A stretch of 64,000 nt of DNA. Origin: Oceanococcus sp051252075. GTDB lineage: Bacteria; Pseudomonadota; Gammaproteobacteria; Nevskiales; Oceanococcaceae. Where the stretch lies: the NCBI GenBank assembly GCA_051252075.1, contig JBPOFU010000004.1:1-64000 (forward strand). Reading direction: 5' to 3'. Numbering within the stretch: the stretch's first letter is position 1; each line of letters begins with the position of its first letter. The position numbers and the translations under genes were made by a program. Below, one piece after another: positions 25,300 to 32,545 of the stretch. Below the pieces are notes generated by a model. The model made no database searches. It was not told where the DNA came from and saw only the letters and a list, made by a program, of their open reading frames with translations.

Positions 25300-27048
25300 T
25301 TAGCCCCCCGGCATGGTTGTTGCCAACTCCTGAATCAAGGCTTGTACTTCATCAGGTTCGTGCGTGTCGACCAATTTTTGTCCGGTGATGCGCAAGGCAC
25401 CGAGGTCGGATTCACGTACCAGTTTTTTCACTTCCAGCACACTGGATGGGTGCATGGAAAATTCGGTTAAACCCAAAGCCAATAGCAAGCGTGTGTAGCG
25501 CGTGTCACCGGCCATTTCTCCGCACATGGAGACCGGGATGTTGTAGCGCTGGCCTGCCGCTATGGTCATGTAAATGAGATGCAAAACTGCAGGGTGTAAT
25601 GGATCGTAGAGGTAATTGACTTCATCATCTACGCGGTCAATAGCCAAGGTGTATTGGATCAGGTCATTGGTGCCGATAGAAAAAAAGTCGGCGTGTTGCG
25701 CCAGTAAATTCGCGGTGAGCGCAGCGGCTGGAACCTCGATCATTGCGCCAACGGCTAAGTCTTCATCAAAGGCGCGCCCTTCCTTGCGCAGCTCATCTTT
25801 GACATCTTCGATTAGCGCTTTGGAGCGAAGTAGCTCGTCCAGATTAGAGATCATGGGCAACATGACTTTCACTGGTCCGTGCGCAGATGCGCGTAGCAAT
25901 GCGCGCAGTTGTACGCGGAACAAGTTTTCATCCTGTAGGCACAAACGTATTGCGCGCAGCCCCAATGCCGGATTGCTTGGTGTTGGCCCTTGCACACGCC
26001 CAGAGTCGACTTGCTTGTCAGCACCAAGATCCAAGGTGCGAATCGTGATGGGCCCACTGACCGCCTGAATCACATTGACATAGGCCTGATATTGCTCTTC
26101 TTCACCCGGTGTATCCGGGCGGTTCATGTACAGAAATTCAGTGCGATACAGCCCCACGCCGGCTGCACCAACGCCATGAGCGTGGGCGGTATCAGCGGGC
26201 AGTTCGATATTGCATAGCAACTCTATGCTTTGACCATCTAGCGTTGTTGCGGGTTTGTCGCGCAACTGCTCCAGCATTTGGCGGAAATGCGTTTCTTGCT
26301 GTTGCCGTTGTTGGTACTCGCCCAATTCCTCAGCGGAGGGAGACGCTATCGCCTCACCGCGCTGGCCATCCAGCACGATGTCATCCCCGTCATTGACTAG
26401 GCGTCGTGCATCGTGAACACCAACGATGGCGGGAATGCCCAGGCTACGCGCCAGAATGGCGGTATGTGACAGTGGGCCGCCGTATTCTGTAATGAAGCCA
26501 CCGACCCCTTGTTGATTGAGCAGGATAACGTCGGCTGGGGTGATGTCGTCGGCAACAACGACGGTAGAGTCACTTTGCTCAGAAACATCGATGGCCTTTT
26601 CGCCCTTGAGCAGGATACGCTGTATGCGCACCACGACATGTTCGACATCATCACGTCGACTACGCAAATAGGCGTCGTCCATTTGCTCGAACACGGCGAC
26701 CAGGTTTTCGCATTGCAGTTTTAATGCCCATTCTGCGTTGCGAAGTTCAGCGCGGATAATATCGGTGACCGCATCAGACAAGGTGCGGTCGTCCAGCATC
26801 AACAAATGCGTATCTATGAACGAGGCAATTTCTTTCGGCGTGTCTTGCGGGATACGTTCGCGAATGCCGCGCAGCTGCACCTTGGCTTGCTGTCGTGCGG
26901 CGGTGTAGCGTTCGCATTCCGCTTCTACTGCAGTGGCGAGCAATTCCGTTTCCGGGACATCAAAGTCATCGCCCAATAACTTGTGAACACGACCGATGGC
27001 GATGCCGCGTGAGACACCGATGCCGTGTAGATGAGCATGCCTAGGCAT
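25300..27048 (-). CDS. ptsI: Phosphoenolpyruvate-protein phosphotransferase (EI)
   Basis: About 582 residues. It takes phosphate from PEP onto a His and passes it to HPr. The active His lies in 'EYGGPLSHTAILARSLGIPA' (~residue 193). The C-terminal PEP-binding barrel shows 'VGLYRTEFLYMNR', 'TIRTLDLGADKQ', 'MLPMISNLDE', 'IEVPAAAL', 'FSIGTNDLIQYTLAIDR' and 'VSMCGEMAGD' (catalytic Cys). There is no N-terminal GAF domain, so it is EI rather than EI-Ntr (PtsP). ATG 27048 is 4 bases after the HPr stop; the frame is open further but overlaps ptsH. No sugar permease is nearby, so its job here is regulatory. Confidence 0.93.
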   Translation of the reverse strand: MPRHAHLHGIGVSRGIAIGRVHKLLGDDFDVPETELLATAVEAECERYTAARQQAKVQLRGIRERIPQDTPKEIASFIDTHLLMLDDRTLSDAVTDIIRAELRNAEWALKLQCENLVAVFEQMDDAYLRSRRDDVEHVVVRIQRILLKGEKAIDVSEQSDSTVVVADDITPADVILLNQQGVGGFITEYGGPLSHTAILARSLGIPAIVGVHDARRLVNDGDDIVLDGQRGEAIASPSAEELGEYQQRQQQETHFRQMLEQLRDKPATTLDGQSIELLCNIELPADTAHAHGVGAAGVGLYRTEFLYMNRPDTPGEEEQYQAYVNVIQAVSGPITIRTLDLGADKQVDSGRVQGPTPSNPALGLRAIRLCLQDENLFRVQLRALLRASAHGPVKVMLPMISNLDELLRSKALIEDVKDELRKEGRAFDEDLAVGAMIEVPAAALTANLLAQHADFFSIGTNDLIQYTLAIDRVDDEVNYLYDPLHPAVLHLIYMTIAAGQRYNIPVSMCGEMAGDTRYTRLLLALGLTEFSMHPSSVLEVKKLVRESDLGALRITGQKLVDTHEPDEVQALIQELATTMPGG

Positions 27049-27052
27049 GAGT

Positions 27053-27349
27053 CTAAGCGTCCTCGCCGAAACGGTCGGCAACGAGTGCCGCGATGGCATC
27101 CAGCGCGGCGATGGCATCCATGCCCGATGCGATCACAGTAATTTCACTGCCTTGTGCTGCTGCCAGCATCAATACACCCATCATGCTTTTGCCGTTGACT
27201 TCACGTGCCCCCTTGCTGATGCGAATATCCGCATCAAACCCACCGGCTAAGGTGACCAACTTGGCCGCCGCACGGGCATGCAGGCCTAGTTTGTTCACGA
27301 TGCTGAGTTGGCGGCCCTGTTGCTCTGAAGCGCTGTCATTCATAGTCAT
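27053..27349 (-). CDS. Phosphocarrier protein HPr/NPr
   Basis: 98 residues. 'NKLGLHARAAAKLVTLAG' carries the phosphorylatable His24 (His15 of E. coli HPr) with the conserved Arg two residues on. 'VNGKSMMGVLMLAA' carries Ser55, equivalent to the regulatory Ser46 targeted by HPr kinase. It passes phosphate from EI to the two EIIA proteins in this cluster. A Ser46 site next to an hprK gene suggests double control of HPr. It starts directly after the EIIA-Man-type gene and leads into ptsI. Confidence 0.92.
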   Translation of the reverse strand: MTMNDSASEQQGRQLSIVNKLGLHARAAAKLVTLAGGFDADIRISKGAREVNGKSMMGVLMLAAAQGSEITVIASGMDAIAALDAIAALVADRFGEDA

Positions 27350-27745
27350 TCAGGCATCCTCGCACAGCATGACGCCACGCTGTCCGCCTTCTAGGGCAGT
27401 TTGTGCCAACGCGTTTAAGTCGCGGCTGGGATAGTTGTAAATTCGGATCAGCATGGGCAAATTGACTCCCGCCACGACACGGCAGAGATTCCCTTTAGCG
27501 ATTCGGTTAGCAATGTTGCTGGGGGTGGAGCCAAAAGCATCGGTCAATATCAAAACGCCGGCGCCCTTATCGAGTTTCTCGATCAGTCGCTGACCTTGCT
27601 TAATCAGTACGTCTGGATCTTGCACCGTGCGAATTTCCAATACGTCAGTTTCCAAGCTGAGCTTGCCGCCTAACATTTCGCTGACCGTATCAACCAAATG
27701 TTGGCTTAATCGGCCGTGGGTAATTAGCAAAACAGCGGTGCTCAT
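27350..27745 (-). CDS. PTS EIIA component, mannose family
   Basis: 131 residues from ATG 27745. The N-terminal 'AVLLITHGRLSQHLVDT' contains the phosphorylated His10 of the EIIA-Man fold, and 'VLILTDAFGSTPSNIANRIA' is the second conserved block, with Asp near the active site. It stands alone without EIIB/C/D permease genes, so it cannot transport sugar by itself; such orphan EIIA-Man proteins beside ptsH, rapZ and hprK are regulatory. Gap of 2 bases to the rapZ stop. Confidence 0.88.
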   Translation of the reverse strand: MSTAVLLITHGRLSQHLVDTVSEMLGGKLSLETDVLEIRTVQDPDVLIKQGQRLIEKLDKGAGVLILTDAFGSTPSNIANRIAKGNLCRVVAGVNLPMLIRIYNYPSRDLNALAQTALEGGQRGVMLCEDA

Positions 27746-27747
27746 GT

Positions 27748-28623
27748 TTAGCGAATCTCTGTGTGTCGAATGAGGATTTTGCGATCGGGCTTGGCTAAAT
27801 GCTCGGCCAATTTCTCTACCAAATAGACTGAGCGATGCTGGCCGCCGGTGCAACCAATAGCAACGGTGAGGTAGTTGCGATTTTGTTTTTGGTAAGCGGG
27901 TAGCCAGCGCGACAGAAAATCACCAATGTCAGTGCTCATGTTGATGACCGGCGCTTGATTGCCTAGCCATTTTTGGATTGCGGGGTCGCGCCCCGTGAGC
28001 GAACGCAAGCTGGGCTCCCAGTGTGGGTTTGGCAAGCAACGTACATCGAACACCAAATCAACTCCATCAGGGACGCCATGCTTGAACCCAAAGGATTGTA
28101 GCTGCAGCATCATTTGCGATTGATTGCTGCTTGCTAGCGTACGGCGAACCCGCTCTCGCAACTCGTGTAAATTGCTGTGGCTGGTTTCTATGGTGAAATC
28201 GGCGATGCTGGCGATAGGCTCCAGCAGTGTCCGTTCAGCGCTCAGCGCATCTGTCAGGCTGGTGTTTTCGTTGGTTAGCGGATGTTTACGACGCGTTTCG
28301 GAAAAGCGTTTGAGTAATACGTCGGTGTCAGCGTGTAGAAATAGTACCCGCGTATTAAAGCCTGGGTTGGCGTCGCGCAAAGTATCAATGAGAACGGGAA
28401 CTTGATCTATATTGCCGCCCGTTCGTGCATCGATGCCAATGGCCATTCGATTGCAGCGCACATCGGTTTTGGCCAAGGCGCGTGGATGCAATGAACCCAA
28501 CATGCTCAGCGGCAGGTTGTCCATGCAGTAATAGTCGAGGTCCTCCAGCATATCCAGCACGATGCTTTTACCTGCGCCGGATAAGCCGCTCACAATCAAA
28601 AGCTCTGGTTGCGGTTCGCTCAT
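27748..28623 (-). CDS. rapZ: RNase adapter protein / nucleotide-binding protein RapZ
   Basis: 291 residues from ATG 28623. The P-loop is 'LLIVSGLSGAGKSIVLDMLE' (Lys19), followed by the family hallmark 'LDYYCMDNLPLSML'. The C-terminal domain ends with 'VAIGCTGGQHRSVYLVEKLA', the RapZ signature with GGQHRSV. In E. coli RapZ senses glucosamine-6-phosphate and guides RNase E to the sRNA GlmZ, tuning amino-sugar and cell-envelope precursor synthesis. The ATG overlaps the hprK stop (ATGA). Whether a GlmZ-like RNA exists in this organism is not visible here. Confidence 0.95.
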   Translation of the reverse strand: MSEPQPELLIVSGLSGAGKSIVLDMLEDLDYYCMDNLPLSMLGSLHPRALAKTDVRCNRMAIGIDARTGGNIDQVPVLIDTLRDANPGFNTRVLFLHADTDVLLKRFSETRRKHPLTNENTSLTDALSAERTLLEPIASIADFTIETSHSNLHELRERVRRTLASSNQSQMMLQLQSFGFKHGVPDGVDLVFDVRCLPNPHWEPSLRSLTGRDPAIQKWLGNQAPVINMSTDIGDFLSRWLPAYQKQNRNYLTVAIGCTGGQHRSVYLVEKLAEHLAKPDRKILIRHTEIR

Positions 28624-29126
28624 GCCGGAGTACTCATGCGTGCTTGTAGCCGTTGTTGTAGATCGTCTGCTGCGTCGTAGCCCTGCTGCTGATCGCACCA
28701 GTTGTGGGCCAATGCTTCAACACACACGGCTGAACCCGCTAGGTTTTGTAGGTAATGCAGGGGGCGACGCAGTCCCAGCAATTCAATTTCAGGGATAGCC
28801 GCCAGGGGCGTTAAGGCTGGGCCAGGGCTGACCACCAAATCGATGCTGGACACCGCGCATAGGGCATCTTTTCCGAAGCGGCGGGCAATGGGCACCACGG
28901 CCCCGCAACGCAGTGCTAGAAATTCGCTGCTTTCGTTGACACCACGCCCAAGCAACTGCGTTTGTTGACGTTCTATGTCGACAATATCGTCTGCAACCAA
29001 TTGATGGCCACGAGCTATGAGTTCTAATCCCAGCTGGCTTTTGCCGCTGCCAGCGGCGCCATTGATCAGCACCCCGCATTGCGCGACGCGGATCAGCACA
29101 CCATGCTGGCAGGCGCTGTGCTTCAT
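28620..29126 (-). CDS. hprK: HPr kinase/phosphorylase-like protein, short form
   Basis: 168 residues, against about 310 in Gram-positive HprK: the N-terminal domain is absent. The kinase core has 'GVLINGAAGSGKSQLGLELI' (Walker A, Lys29) and 'RGHQLVADDIVDIE' (H41, D46, D47), matching HprK signature 1. The second signature (E-I-R-G-L-G-I) is replaced at residues 70-77 by 'LALRCGAV', so the phosphorylase side of the activity may be altered. It is expected to phosphorylate Ser55 of the neighbouring HPr. ATGA overlap with rapZ, 1 base from ptsN. Confidence 0.88.
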   Translation of the reverse strand: MKHSACQHGVLIRVAQCGVLINGAAGSGKSQLGLELIARGHQLVADDIVDIERQQTQLLGRGVNESSEFLALRCGAVVPIARRFGKDALCAVSSIDLVVSPGPALTPLAAIPEIELLGLRRPLHYLQNLAGSAVCVEALAHNWCDQQQGYDAADDLQQRLQARMSTPA

Positions 29127-29127
29127 A

Positions 29128-29586
29128 TCAAGCTGGTAGGTAGCGCGTCAGTAAGTGATGGAGTGCTGCGTTGTCATTGCATTCGCGCATGGCTGCCACA
29201 TGGTTTTCGTCTTGAAACATTTCTGCGATTTTTGCCAAAATTTGCAGATGTTCGCTGGTAGCATCTTGCGGCACCAAGAGACCGAAAATTAGGTCGACGG
29301 TTTGCTCGTCAGCCGCATCGTAATCGATAGGCTGGGAGAGTTTAACGAAGGCGGCGACAACCGATTCCAAGCCTTTCAAGCGGCCATGTGGGATGGCGAC
29401 ACCTTTGCCCAAGCCCGTGCTGCCCAATTTTTCTCGGTTAATCAGGCTGGTGAGTACGTCTTTTTCCGATACGAACTCGGCGTGACCGGTGAGTAAGCGG
29501 CTGACTTCTTCCAGTGCGCGCTTTTTGCTGCTGATATCGCTGCTAATGCCTACGGCAGTGACTTGCAAATGTTCGGCGAGATTCAT
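29128..29586 (-). CDS. ptsN: PTS EIIA-Ntr regulatory protein
   Basis: 152 residues, the usual length. 'STGLGKGVAIPHGRLKGLES' contains the phosphorylated His67, and 'DLIFGLLVPQDATSEHLQIL' is the conserved C-terminal block. In other proteobacteria EIIA-Ntr controls potassium transport, the stringent response and sigma-54-linked functions according to its phosphorylation state. It lies in the standard position downstream of rpoN and hpf. A 190-base gap with a terminator separates it from hpf, so it may have its own promoter. Confidence 0.93.
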   Translation of the reverse strand: MNLAEHLQVTAVGISSDISSKKRALEEVSRLLTGHAEFVSEKDVLTSLINREKLGSTGLGKGVAIPHGRLKGLESVVAAFVKLSQPIDYDAADEQTVDLIFGLLVPQDATSEHLQILAKIAEMFQDENHVAAMRECNDNAALHHLLTRYLPA

Positions 29587-29716
29587 GCGCTTTCCTTTGG
29601 GGCTCGTGAGCGTGATGTTACGGATGTTTTATTTTGCCATGAGTGTAGGTGAATTCTGGCAATGATTTTCGTATTCGCCGCGCTTAGGCGTTCTAGACCA
29701 GACCTTGCTCTGGCCT

Positions 29717-29757
29717 AAAACAAAACGGCGGCGAACATGTTGCCATGTCCACCGCCG
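29717..29757 (-). terminator. Intrinsic terminator after hpf
   Basis: On the minus strand a hairpin (29726-29757) pairs CGGCGG with CCGCCG and AACATG with CATGT(T/C), with two mismatches and a TTGC-type tetraloop. It is followed by a U-rich run (complement of aaaacaaaa at 29717-29725). It sits 20 bases after the hpf stop, so rpoN-hpf messages probably end here and ptsN is made by read-through or from a separate promoter. Confidence 0.75.
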
Positions 29758-29777
29758 CGGTGCGCACTATGTGAGGC

Positions 29778-30113
29778 TTACTGCTCCATCATCGCTGCGG
29801 CGTTCGCTTTGAGTGCTTCGCGCGAGTGATGGTCGGTGTGCTTCTCCTTGTATTTGCAGGTTTGCCGGTCCAGTCGATCAACTAATTTGTCGATGGCGGC
29901 ATACATGTTTTCCGCTTCTGCCTCGGCGTGTATATTCGCGCCGCGGGCATGTAAGGTGGCTTCTGCTTTGTGTCTGACTTTCTCGACCGTAAGTACAACA
30001 TTCCCGTCGATCATGTTCTCAAAATGTCGCTCTATGCGTTGCAATTTGGTTTCTACACATTCCCGCAGAGCTGGGGTGAGATCGACGTGGTGACCGGTGA
30101 TATTCAGATTCAT
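29778..30113 (-). CDS. hpf: Ribosome hibernation promoting factor, short type
   Basis: 111 residues from ATG 30113, which has AGGAG 6 bases upstream (the frame is open further, without support). 'NLNITGHHVDLTPALRECVE' and 'HFENMIDGNVVLTVEKVRHK' are the HPF/YfiA fold, and 'ANIHAEAEAENMYAAIDKL' completes it. There is no C-terminal long-HPF dimerisation domain, so with a partner RMF-like factor it would pair ribosomes into 100S particles. The gene lies 69 bases after rpoN, the classical arrangement. Confidence 0.93.
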   Translation of the reverse strand: MNLNITGHHVDLTPALRECVETKLQRIERHFENMIDGNVVLTVEKVRHKAEATLHARGANIHAEAEAENMYAAIDKLVDRLDRQTCKYKEKHTDHHSREALKANAAAMMEQ

Positions 30114-30182
30114 ATAGTGCTCCTTAATCAAAACGGACTCTGTTCGTCCGGTCGGTTTGCACCCGCCCGGGCTCACAGTCTA

Positions 30183-31634
30183 TTAGGCCATGCGTTTACG
30201 CTCATGAGAGGGGGGAATATTCATGCCCTCGCGATACTTGGCGACGGTACGGCGTGCCACCTGTATGCCCTTGTCTATTAGTACTTGGGTCAGACGGCTG
30301 TCACTCAAGGGCTTGGCTGAATTTTCCTCATTCACGAGCCTGCGGATCATGGCTTGAATCGCAGTTGCCGAGCAGCTTCCTCCTTCTGCCGTGCTCACGG
30401 CGCTAGAAAAGAAATACTTAAGTTCATACAGTCCGCGTGGTGTATGCATGTACTTATGCGCGGTGGTTCGGGATACCGTTGATTCGTGTATTCCTAACTT
30501 GCCGGCAATGTCGCGTAGCACCAGCGGCCTCATGGCCTCAGGTCCATACTCTAAGAAACCGCGCTGTTGATCAACTATTTCTTGTGCAACCTTCAGCAGG
30601 GTCTCATTTCTACTTTTCAAACTGTGTAGGAAATAGCGCGCCTCCTGCAGATGTTGCTTCAATAATTGTTGATCTGGACTGTTATCGGCTCGCTTAATCA
30701 ATTCTTGATAGGGCGTGTTAATCCGCAACTTCGGCGCAACATCCGGGTTGATGCTGGCGAGCCAATGGCCCTCACGCTTCTGTACATACACATCCGGCGC
30801 TACGTAATTGTGTTCGTGTGCCGAAAAATCCGCCCCTGGATCAGGGTTTAGGTCGCGAATCATGGCCAAGGCTTGGCTAAAGCTGTTTTCGCTGCAGCGT
30901 GGGCCAGGCAGCAAGTCGCGTAGTTTGCGATACGCATCTGGCTCGCCGAGCTGGGAAGAGTGGTCGCGTATTAAGGCGCGTGCCAAGGCGCGAGTAGCGC
31001 AGGGTGCTAATACATCCAATTGAATCAACAAGGATTCTTGCAAGCTTCGTGCGCCAACGCCATTGGGGTCGCACTGCTGCAAAATGCCAAGCAGCTCGCT
31101 TAATTCGCTGTCCTTCAACGGAACGCTGCGTGCGAGTTCTGCTAGCCATTCGTCTTGTACGGGGAGAAAGCCTCGGGCATCCAATGCATCGACCATATGA
31201 TCCAGAGCCAAGGCTTGCCGGTCGCTCAAATCTAATAACGCCAATTGATCCTGGATGTGAGTCTTAAGGTCCGGTCCGGCATGAATATTCGCTTGGCGGA
31301 AATCGTATAGGGCTTGATCCGCTTGCTGGTCGCGTTGATTGGAGCCGGTATAAATATCGTCCCATTCGAAATCATTGGCCGGTTGCTCAGGAATAACGTC
31401 CGACGCGGCTTCGGTCGAGGCATTTTGTTCGCTGGGCGAGGTTCTATCCTCGTCGATGCGCGGTGCATCCTCGCTCAAGTCATCTTCGCGTTCCAGCATC
31501 AAATTGCCGTCTAACGCGTCTTGGATTTCTTGTTGCAAATCCAGCGTCGACATTTGCAGCAGCTTAATCGCTTGCTGCAGCGCTGGAGTTAAGCTCAGGC
31601 CCTGGCTGAATTTAAGGCCTATAGACTGTTTCAT
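30183..31634 (-). CDS. rpoN: RNA polymerase sigma-54 factor
   Basis: 483 residues. Region I starts 'IGLKFSQGLSLTPALQQAIK' with the Gln/Leu-rich activator-responsive segment. An acidic region II (residues ~45-100, many D/E) follows, and region III contains the -24 recognition RpoN box 'ARRTVAKYRE' near the C-terminus plus the helix-turn-helix 'KLGIHESTVSRTT'. It directs transcription from -24/-12 promoters with enhancer-binding proteins. The lptB gene, usually just upstream of rpoN in gammaproteobacteria, is replaced here by trmL. Confidence 0.96.
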   Translation of the reverse strand: MKQSIGLKFSQGLSLTPALQQAIKLLQMSTLDLQQEIQDALDGNLMLEREDDLSEDAPRIDEDRTSPSEQNASTEAASDVIPEQPANDFEWDDIYTGSNQRDQQADQALYDFRQANIHAGPDLKTHIQDQLALLDLSDRQALALDHMVDALDARGFLPVQDEWLAELARSVPLKDSELSELLGILQQCDPNGVGARSLQESLLIQLDVLAPCATRALARALIRDHSSQLGEPDAYRKLRDLLPGPRCSENSFSQALAMIRDLNPDPGADFSAHEHNYVAPDVYVQKREGHWLASINPDVAPKLRINTPYQELIKRADNSPDQQLLKQHLQEARYFLHSLKSRNETLLKVAQEIVDQQRGFLEYGPEAMRPLVLRDIAGKLGIHESTVSRTTAHKYMHTPRGLYELKYFFSSAVSTAEGGSCSATAIQAMIRRLVNEENSAKPLSDSRLTQVLIDKGIQVARRTVAKYREGMNIPPSHERKRMA

Positions 31635-31663
31635 GGCCTAACAAAAAAGATAGTCATGTCGCT

Positions 31664-31694
31664 ATTCTACGAGAGCGGAGCGCACAGTTGGCAA
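31664..31694 (-). promoter_or_regulatory. Candidate sigma-70 promoter for rpoN
   Basis: Read on the minus strand: TTGCCA (31694-31689), 19-base spacer, TAGAAT (31669-31664), about 30 bases before the rpoN ATG. Each hexamer matches consensus in five of six positions, but the spacer is two bases longer than ideal. Confidence 0.4.
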
Positions 31695-31712
31695 GGTTTT
31701 TGTATGCGAAAA

Positions 31713-32207
31713 CTACTCGCCGCCGCAAAAACCCTGCTGGCGCCATGCTTCGTAGCACATGATGGCCACCGCATTGGATAAGTTTAAGCTGCGATTTTCG
31801 GGGCGTAGCGGAATACGCAGACATTGTTCTGTTGGTAAGTCATCCAACACGGCTTGGGGCAAGCCGCGTGTTTCTGGACCGAATAACAAAGCATCACCGG
31901 CGATGAATTGTGCTTGATGGCAGTGGGTGTTGCCGCGGGTGCTGAGTGCGAACAAACGGGTAGGGTGGCCTTGCGCTGCGCGGATGCTGCTTAGACAGTG
32001 CTCGAGGCTGCTATGGGTCTGTAACGTGGAGAACTCGTGGTAATCCAAACCGGCTCGGCGCAGCCGTTTGTCGTCTATCTCGAAGCCCAGTGGCTCTATG
32101 AGGTGCAGTTGCGCGCCGGTATTGGCACACAAGCGGATGATATTGCCGGTATTGGGTGGTATTTCCGGTTCGAATAAAATGATGTGCAACCATGCAGTCT
32201 GTGACAT
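31713..32207 (-). CDS. trmL: tRNA (cytidine(34)-2'-O)-methyltransferase
   Basis: 164 residues from ATG 32207. SPOUT-class knot methyltransferase: 'ILFEPEIPPNTGNIIRLCAN' (motif 1, with NTGNI), 'LLFGPETRGLP' (motif 2) and 'RIPLRPENRSLNLSNAVAI' (motif 3, forming the SAM knot with NRSLNLSNA). This matches TrmL/YibK, which 2'-O-methylates the wobble base of tRNA-Leu. Length is typical. Its ATG overlaps the stop of a small membrane-protein gene by one base, so the two are cotranscribed. Confidence 0.93.
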   Translation of the reverse strand: MSQTAWLHIILFEPEIPPNTGNIIRLCANTGAQLHLIEPLGFEIDDKRLRRAGLDYHEFSTLQTHSSLEHCLSSIRAAQGHPTRLFALSTRGNTHCHQAQFIAGDALLFGPETRGLPQAVLDDLPTEQCLRIPLRPENRSLNLSNAVAIMCYEAWRQQGFCGGE

Positions 32208-32542
32208 TAGACGAACGCCCAGGCCACAACGGCGATGGCTGCGAGAGCGCAAAGAACATGTGCGATTAACAGCGTGTTGGGAAACTGGCGTTGCCGCTGT
32301 CGCTTTAGAAACAACAGCACGCCGGTGGCAATGCTGAAAAAGACGGCAAGTAAGCGCAAGCCGTCATCAGAGCCATGGTTGTCCAGTGCCACTACCAGAA
32401 CCACCAATGCGGCAGCGGCAATGAGCGCATGCAGGCCGACGCGTAATTCGGGTAGTTCAGGCCCCTGGCGACGCCAACTGAACCACAGCCACACACCGCT
32501 GAGGCTGGCACACAGCAACGCTATCAATAAGGTCGGCAGCAT
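32207..32542 (-). CDS. Small four-helix membrane protein, unknown
   Basis: 111 residues with four hydrophobic stretches (about 2-21, 37-53, 63-78, 91-110) separated by short Arg- or Asp-rich loops ('WRRQGPELPELR', 'KRQRQRQFP'). No family is recognised. It stands 3 bases after the M16 protease gene and overlaps trmL, so it is in a three- or four-gene minus-strand operon. Confidence 0.55.
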   Translation of the reverse strand: MLPTLLIALLCASLSGVWLWFSWRRQGPELPELRVGLHALIAAAALVVLVVALDNHGSDDGLRLLAVFFSIATGVLLFLKRQRQRQFPNTLLIAHVLCALAAIAVVAWAFV

Positions 32543-32545
32543 CGG

